Shown here: one piece after another, positions 59,600 through 64,000 of the stretch
How positions within the stretch are numbered: the stretch's first letter is position 1
Layout: each line of letters begins with the position of its first letter
Source of the DNA: Mycolicibacterium sp. lyk4-40-TYG-92
Lineage (GTDB): Bacteria > Actinomycetota > Actinomycetes > Mycobacteriales > Mycobacteriaceae
Length of the DNA stretch: 64,000 bases
Assembly: GCF_030209435.1 (NCBI RefSeq)
Contig: NZ_JARVRX010000001.1
Location: 310,001-374,000 of the forward strand
Direction of reading: 5' to 3'
Notes under the pieces: model-generated
The model's input: the letters and a program-made list of their open reading frames with translations, nothing else
What the model was told of the DNA's origin: nothing
Database searches by the model: none
Translations under genes and position numbers: made by a program

Positions 59600-60609
59600 A
59601 TGCGATCGCTGGCTGTCGTCGGCGGCGGCGTCATCGGTCTGGCTGTAGCCCGGCGCGCGGCGCTCGACGGGTGGTCGGTGCGCGTGCACCGGACCGGGTC
59701 GTTCGGCGCCTCGTGGGTGGCCGGCGGCATGCTCGCCCCGCACTCCGAGGGCTGGCCGGGCGAGCAGGATCAGTTGCAGCTGGGGCTGGACTCCCTGGCC
59801 CTGTGGCATGACGGCTTTCTCGACGGCCTGCCCGACGACGCGGTGACGGCCCGCGACTCGCTGGTCGTGGCGGTCGACCGGGCGGACGCGGCCGACATCC
59901 GCACGGTCGCCGAGTGGCTGGCGGCGCAGGGGCACCCCGTCACGGTGACCACCGCTGCCCGGGACGTCGAACCGTTGCTGGCGCAGGGGATTCGGCACGG
60001 CTTCCGTGCGGAGACCGAATTGGCCGTCGACAACCGGCTGGTGGTCGAGGGCCTCATCGCGCACTGCGATCGCCTCGGTGTGCAATGGGCCGGACCGGTC
60101 GGTTCGCTGGACGAGACGCGCGACGCCGATATCACTGTGCTGGCCAACGGGATCGACGCTCCGGCGCTGTGGCCCGGGCTGCCGGTGCGTCCGGTGAAGG
60201 GCGAGATTCTGCGGCTGCGGTGGCGCAAAGGCTGTATGCCGGTGCCGCAGCGGGTGATTCGTGCCCGGGTGCATGGGCGGCAGGTGTATCTGGTGCCACG
60301 CGCGGACGGTGTCGTCGCGGGGGCCACGCAGTACGAGCACGGCCGCGACACCGCGCCCGCCGTCACCGGCGTGCGCGACATCCTTGACGACGCGTGTGCG
60401 GTGATCCCTGCGCTCGGCGAATACGAACTGGCCGAATGCGCTGCGGGACTGCGGCCGATGACCCCGGACGGCCTGCCGATCGTGGGCTGGCTCGACGACC
60501 GCACCCTGTCGGCGACCGGGCACGGGCGGAACGGTTTCTTGCTGGCCGCGTGGACGGCACAACGGATTTCAGAACTGTTGGCCGGCGATGCGAAAGAGAA
60601 GGTGGCACT

Positions 60610-60616
<7 letters not shown>
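59600..60616 (+). CDS. thiO: Glycine oxidase ThiO
   Basis: This 338-residue FAD-dependent oxidase of the DAAO family has VVGGGVIGLAVARRAALDG (about 6-24), AGGMLAPHSEG, and CAAGLRPMTPDGLPIVGWL near the end with GHGRNGFLLAAWTA. It converts glycine to dehydroglycine for the ThiG-catalysed thiazole ring. ATG 59600 follows the riboswitch; the longer frame would run through the aptamer. Its last 7 bases overlap thiS. Confidence 0.95.
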
Positions 60617-62340
<1,724 letters not shown>

Positions 62341-62374
62341 TGGCGGTGCCATCAGGCAAGGGGGTTGGCCGGCG

Positions 62375-63283
62375 ATGATCCAGCTGACGGGATTGACAAA
62401 GGTTTTCGGGCGCAAACGTGCCGTCGATGATTTGACCTGTTCCGTCGAGCCCGGTTTCGTCACCGGTTTCCTCGGACCGAACGGCGCCGGCAAGTCCACC
62501 ACGATGCGCATGATCGTCGGACTGGACAGGCCGACCTCCGGCACCGCGACGGTGCTCGGCAAGACCTATCACGACCTGAAGCATCCGCTGCGCAGCGTCG
62601 GTGCCCTGCTCGATGCCCGGCAGGTGCATCCCAACCGCACGGCCCGGGCCCACCTGCGGTGGCTGGCCGCCAGCAACAAGCTGCCGAAGGCCCGCGTCGA
62701 TGAAGTACTGAACATCGTCGGATTGACCGATGTCGCGGGTAAACAGGCCGGCACATTCTCGCTCGGGATGTCGCAGCGGCTGGGCATCGCCGTGGCGTTG
62801 TTGGGTGATCCCGAAGTGCTGCTGTTCGATGAACCGGTGAACGGGCTGGACCCCGAGGGCATCAGGTGGATTCGGACGCTCATGCGGGACTTGGCATCTG
62901 AGGGCCGGACGGTGCTCGTGTCCAGTCATCTGCTGGCCGAGATGGCGAACACCGCGGACCGGCTTCTGGTGATCGGGCGGGGACAGTTGATCAGCTCGAG
63001 CACCATGGCGGAGTTCCTGACCAGCTCCGGGAGCGACACCATCCGGGTGCGCAGCCCGCAGGTCGAGCGTCTTCAAGAGCTGCTGACGGCGCAGGATGCT
63101 TCCGCTCAACTCTCCGGTGGCGTACTTCTGGTTCGCGGAGTTTCGACGGAGCAGGTGGGGGAGTTGGCTGCCAGCCACGGAATCGTGCTGCACGAACTGG
63201 CCGCCCAGCAGGCCTCGTTGGAGGAGGCGTACATGCGACTGACCGACGACGCCGTCGACTACCGGGCAGTGGGTGCGCCATGA
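62375..63283 (+). CDS. ABC transporter ATP-binding protein
   Basis: This 302-residue DRA/DrrA-type ATPase has a Walker A GPNGAGKSTT (about 37-46), Q-loop around DARQVH, signature FSLGMSQRLG (about 128-137), Walker B EVLLFDEPVNGLDPEG and the switch His in VSSHLLAEM. A C-terminal domain of about 80 residues follows. The substrate of the exporter is unknown. It starts 34 bases after the esterase and its stop overlaps the permease (ATGA). Confidence 0.93.
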   Translation: MIQLTGLTKVFGRKRAVDDLTCSVEPGFVTGFLGPNGAGKSTTMRMIVGLDRPTSGTATVLGKTYHDLKHPLRSVGALLDARQVHPNRTARAHLRWLAASNKLPKARVDEVLNIVGLTDVAGKQAGTFSLGMSQRLGIAVALLGDPEVLLFDEPVNGLDPEGIRWIRTLMRDLASEGRTVLVSSHLLAEMANTADRLLVIGRGQLISSSTMAEFLTSSGSDTIRVRSPQVERLQELLTAQDASAQLSGGVLLVRGVSTEQVGELAASHGIVLHELAAQQASLEEAYMRLTDDAVDYRAVGAP

Positions 63284-64000
63284 CCATCAACGCCGAACGG
63301 ATCAAGCTGCAGACCACCCGATCGCCGATCTGGCTCATCCTGGCGGTGGTGGTTCTGGGACTGGGTTTCGCCGCGATACAGGCGGCCGCGCTGGGTCCCC
63401 ACGGGGTGCTCAAGCCGGAGCGGGCGGCCATCGGCGTCAGTGTCTTCGGTGTGCCGGTGCTGATGATCCTGTCCGCGATGTCGGTCACCGGTGAATACCG
63501 CTCCGGCATGATCCGCACGACGTTCCTGGCCACCCCCAACAGGGCGTGGGCGCTGGCGGCGAAAGCGATTGTGATGGCGGCGCTTTCCGCCGTCGTCACC
63601 GCGCTCATGGTGGCGGGTTCGATCGCGTTCGCGGCGTCATTGGTGACCGCCGAGCAGGGGGCGGAGTTGTCCTTCGCGAGCGCCGACGTGTGGCGCGCCA
63701 TCGGCGCCATGTCCCTGTATGCCGTGCTGGGAGCGGTTCTGGCGGTCGGTCTGGGCGGCTTGTTGCGGCACGCCGCGGCGGTGGTCGCGGTTGTGTTGTT
63801 GATGCCGTTCGTCGTGGAACCGGTGCTCGGTGCGCTGCCTCAGGTCGGCGCACGGGTGGGACCGTGGCTGCCTTTCGGGAACGCCTACACCTTCACCAAG
63901 ACCCCCTGGTTCCAGACGTTCTCGTTGTGGTGGGGACCGGTCGGTGCGGTCCTCTACTTCGCCGCCGTTGCCGCGGCGGTGTTCCTGCTGGCGCTCGTGG
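63280..64000 (+). CDS. ABC transporter permease (cut by window end)
   Basis: ATG 63280 begins MTINAERIKLQTTRSPIWLI, and the frame stays open to the last base (240 codons). At least five hydrophobic helices are visible with MSVTGEYRSGMIRTTFLATPNR, an ABC2-type permease signature loop. It pairs with the ATPase before it as a two-gene exporter. Confidence 0.9.
   Translation, partial: MTINAERIKLQTTRSPIWLILAVVVLGLGFAAIQAAALGPHGVLKPERAAIGVSVFGVPVLMILSAMSVTGEYRSGMIRTTFLATPNRAWALAAKAIVMAALSAVVTALMVAGSIAFAASLVTAEQGAELSFASADVWRAIGAMSLYAVLGAVLAVGLGGLLRHAAAVVAVVLLMPFVVEPVLGALPQVGARVGPWLPFGNAYTFTKTPWFQTFSLWWGPVGAVLYFAAVAAAVFLLALV

Overview
The window is chromosomal DNA from a mycobacterium, most like a rapid-growing, environmental Mycolicibacterium-type species. 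The reasons are uniformly high GC, a complete Mce-type lipid-uptake operon tail, MmpL transporters, an F420-dependent glucose-6-phosphate dehydrogenase, and a PknG/GlnH/GlnX signalling operon. Gene order also agrees with M. tuberculosis H37Rv in three blocks; those H37Rv locus numbers are from memory. Coding density is very high, and ATGA/GTGA stop-start overlaps are common. I saw no rRNA, tRNA, insertion sequence, CRISPR array or complete prophage.

Region 1 (1-9743): the end of an mce operon (mceB tail, mceC-mceF and two Mce-associated membrane proteins). It is followed tail-to-tail by a 54-codon ORF plus otsA, and then by a divergent SDR. The otsA neighbour points to the mce4 (sterol uptake) locus. 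Region 2 (9757-19951) is accessory: a NarL-type two-component system divergent from a 969-aa MmpL, an FMN reductase, a cytochrome P450, a two-subunit CoA-transferase with a divergent IclR regulator, and an F420/luciferase-like oxidoreductase. Region 3 (19961-28257) matches the Rv0357-Rv0364 block: dedA, an alcohol dehydrogenase, fba, a DUF3151 protein, a cation efflux protein, a site-2 protease-like protein, purA and a thioesterase.

Region 4 (28254-35273) is accessory: an MMPL pump with a MarR regulator, an orphan phage-type lysozyme with a 63-aa partner, an ArsR-SRPBCC-VOC operon, a cluster of 61-bp hairpin repeats and a Na+/H+ antiporter. Region 5 (35317-38928) corresponds to Rv0389-Rv0391: a degenerate PurT-like protein, a small membrane protein, a rhodanese and metZ. 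Region 6 (38938-47547) is mixed catabolic and regulatory genes: SDRs, LysR, MFS, flavin reductase, XRE and an FAD monooxygenase. Region 7 (47559-61573) corresponds to Rv0406-Rv0417: an MBL hydrolase, fgd, pta-ackA, a CtaG-like protein, pknG-glnH-glnX, a NUDIX hydrolase, thiE, and a TPP-riboswitch-controlled thiO-thiS-thiG operon. The window ends with an SGNH hydrolase and an ABC exporter cut at base 64000.

The strongest cross-cutting signal is regulatory. At 16 genes a TANNNT -10 box lies exactly 6 bases before the start codon, which predicts leaderless mRNAs and fixes several start sites. Several of these promoters carry clean palindromic operators: three IclR-type sites at the sco locus, a metal-type operator inside the cation-efflux promoter, a perfect palindrome centred between the histidine kinase and MmpL promoters, and symmetric divergent -10 boxes at thiE/thiO. 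No wholly new multi-gene system is evident. The most unusual coding items are the PurT-like protein that has lost ATP-grasp residues and the lysozyme cassette without holin or signal peptide.
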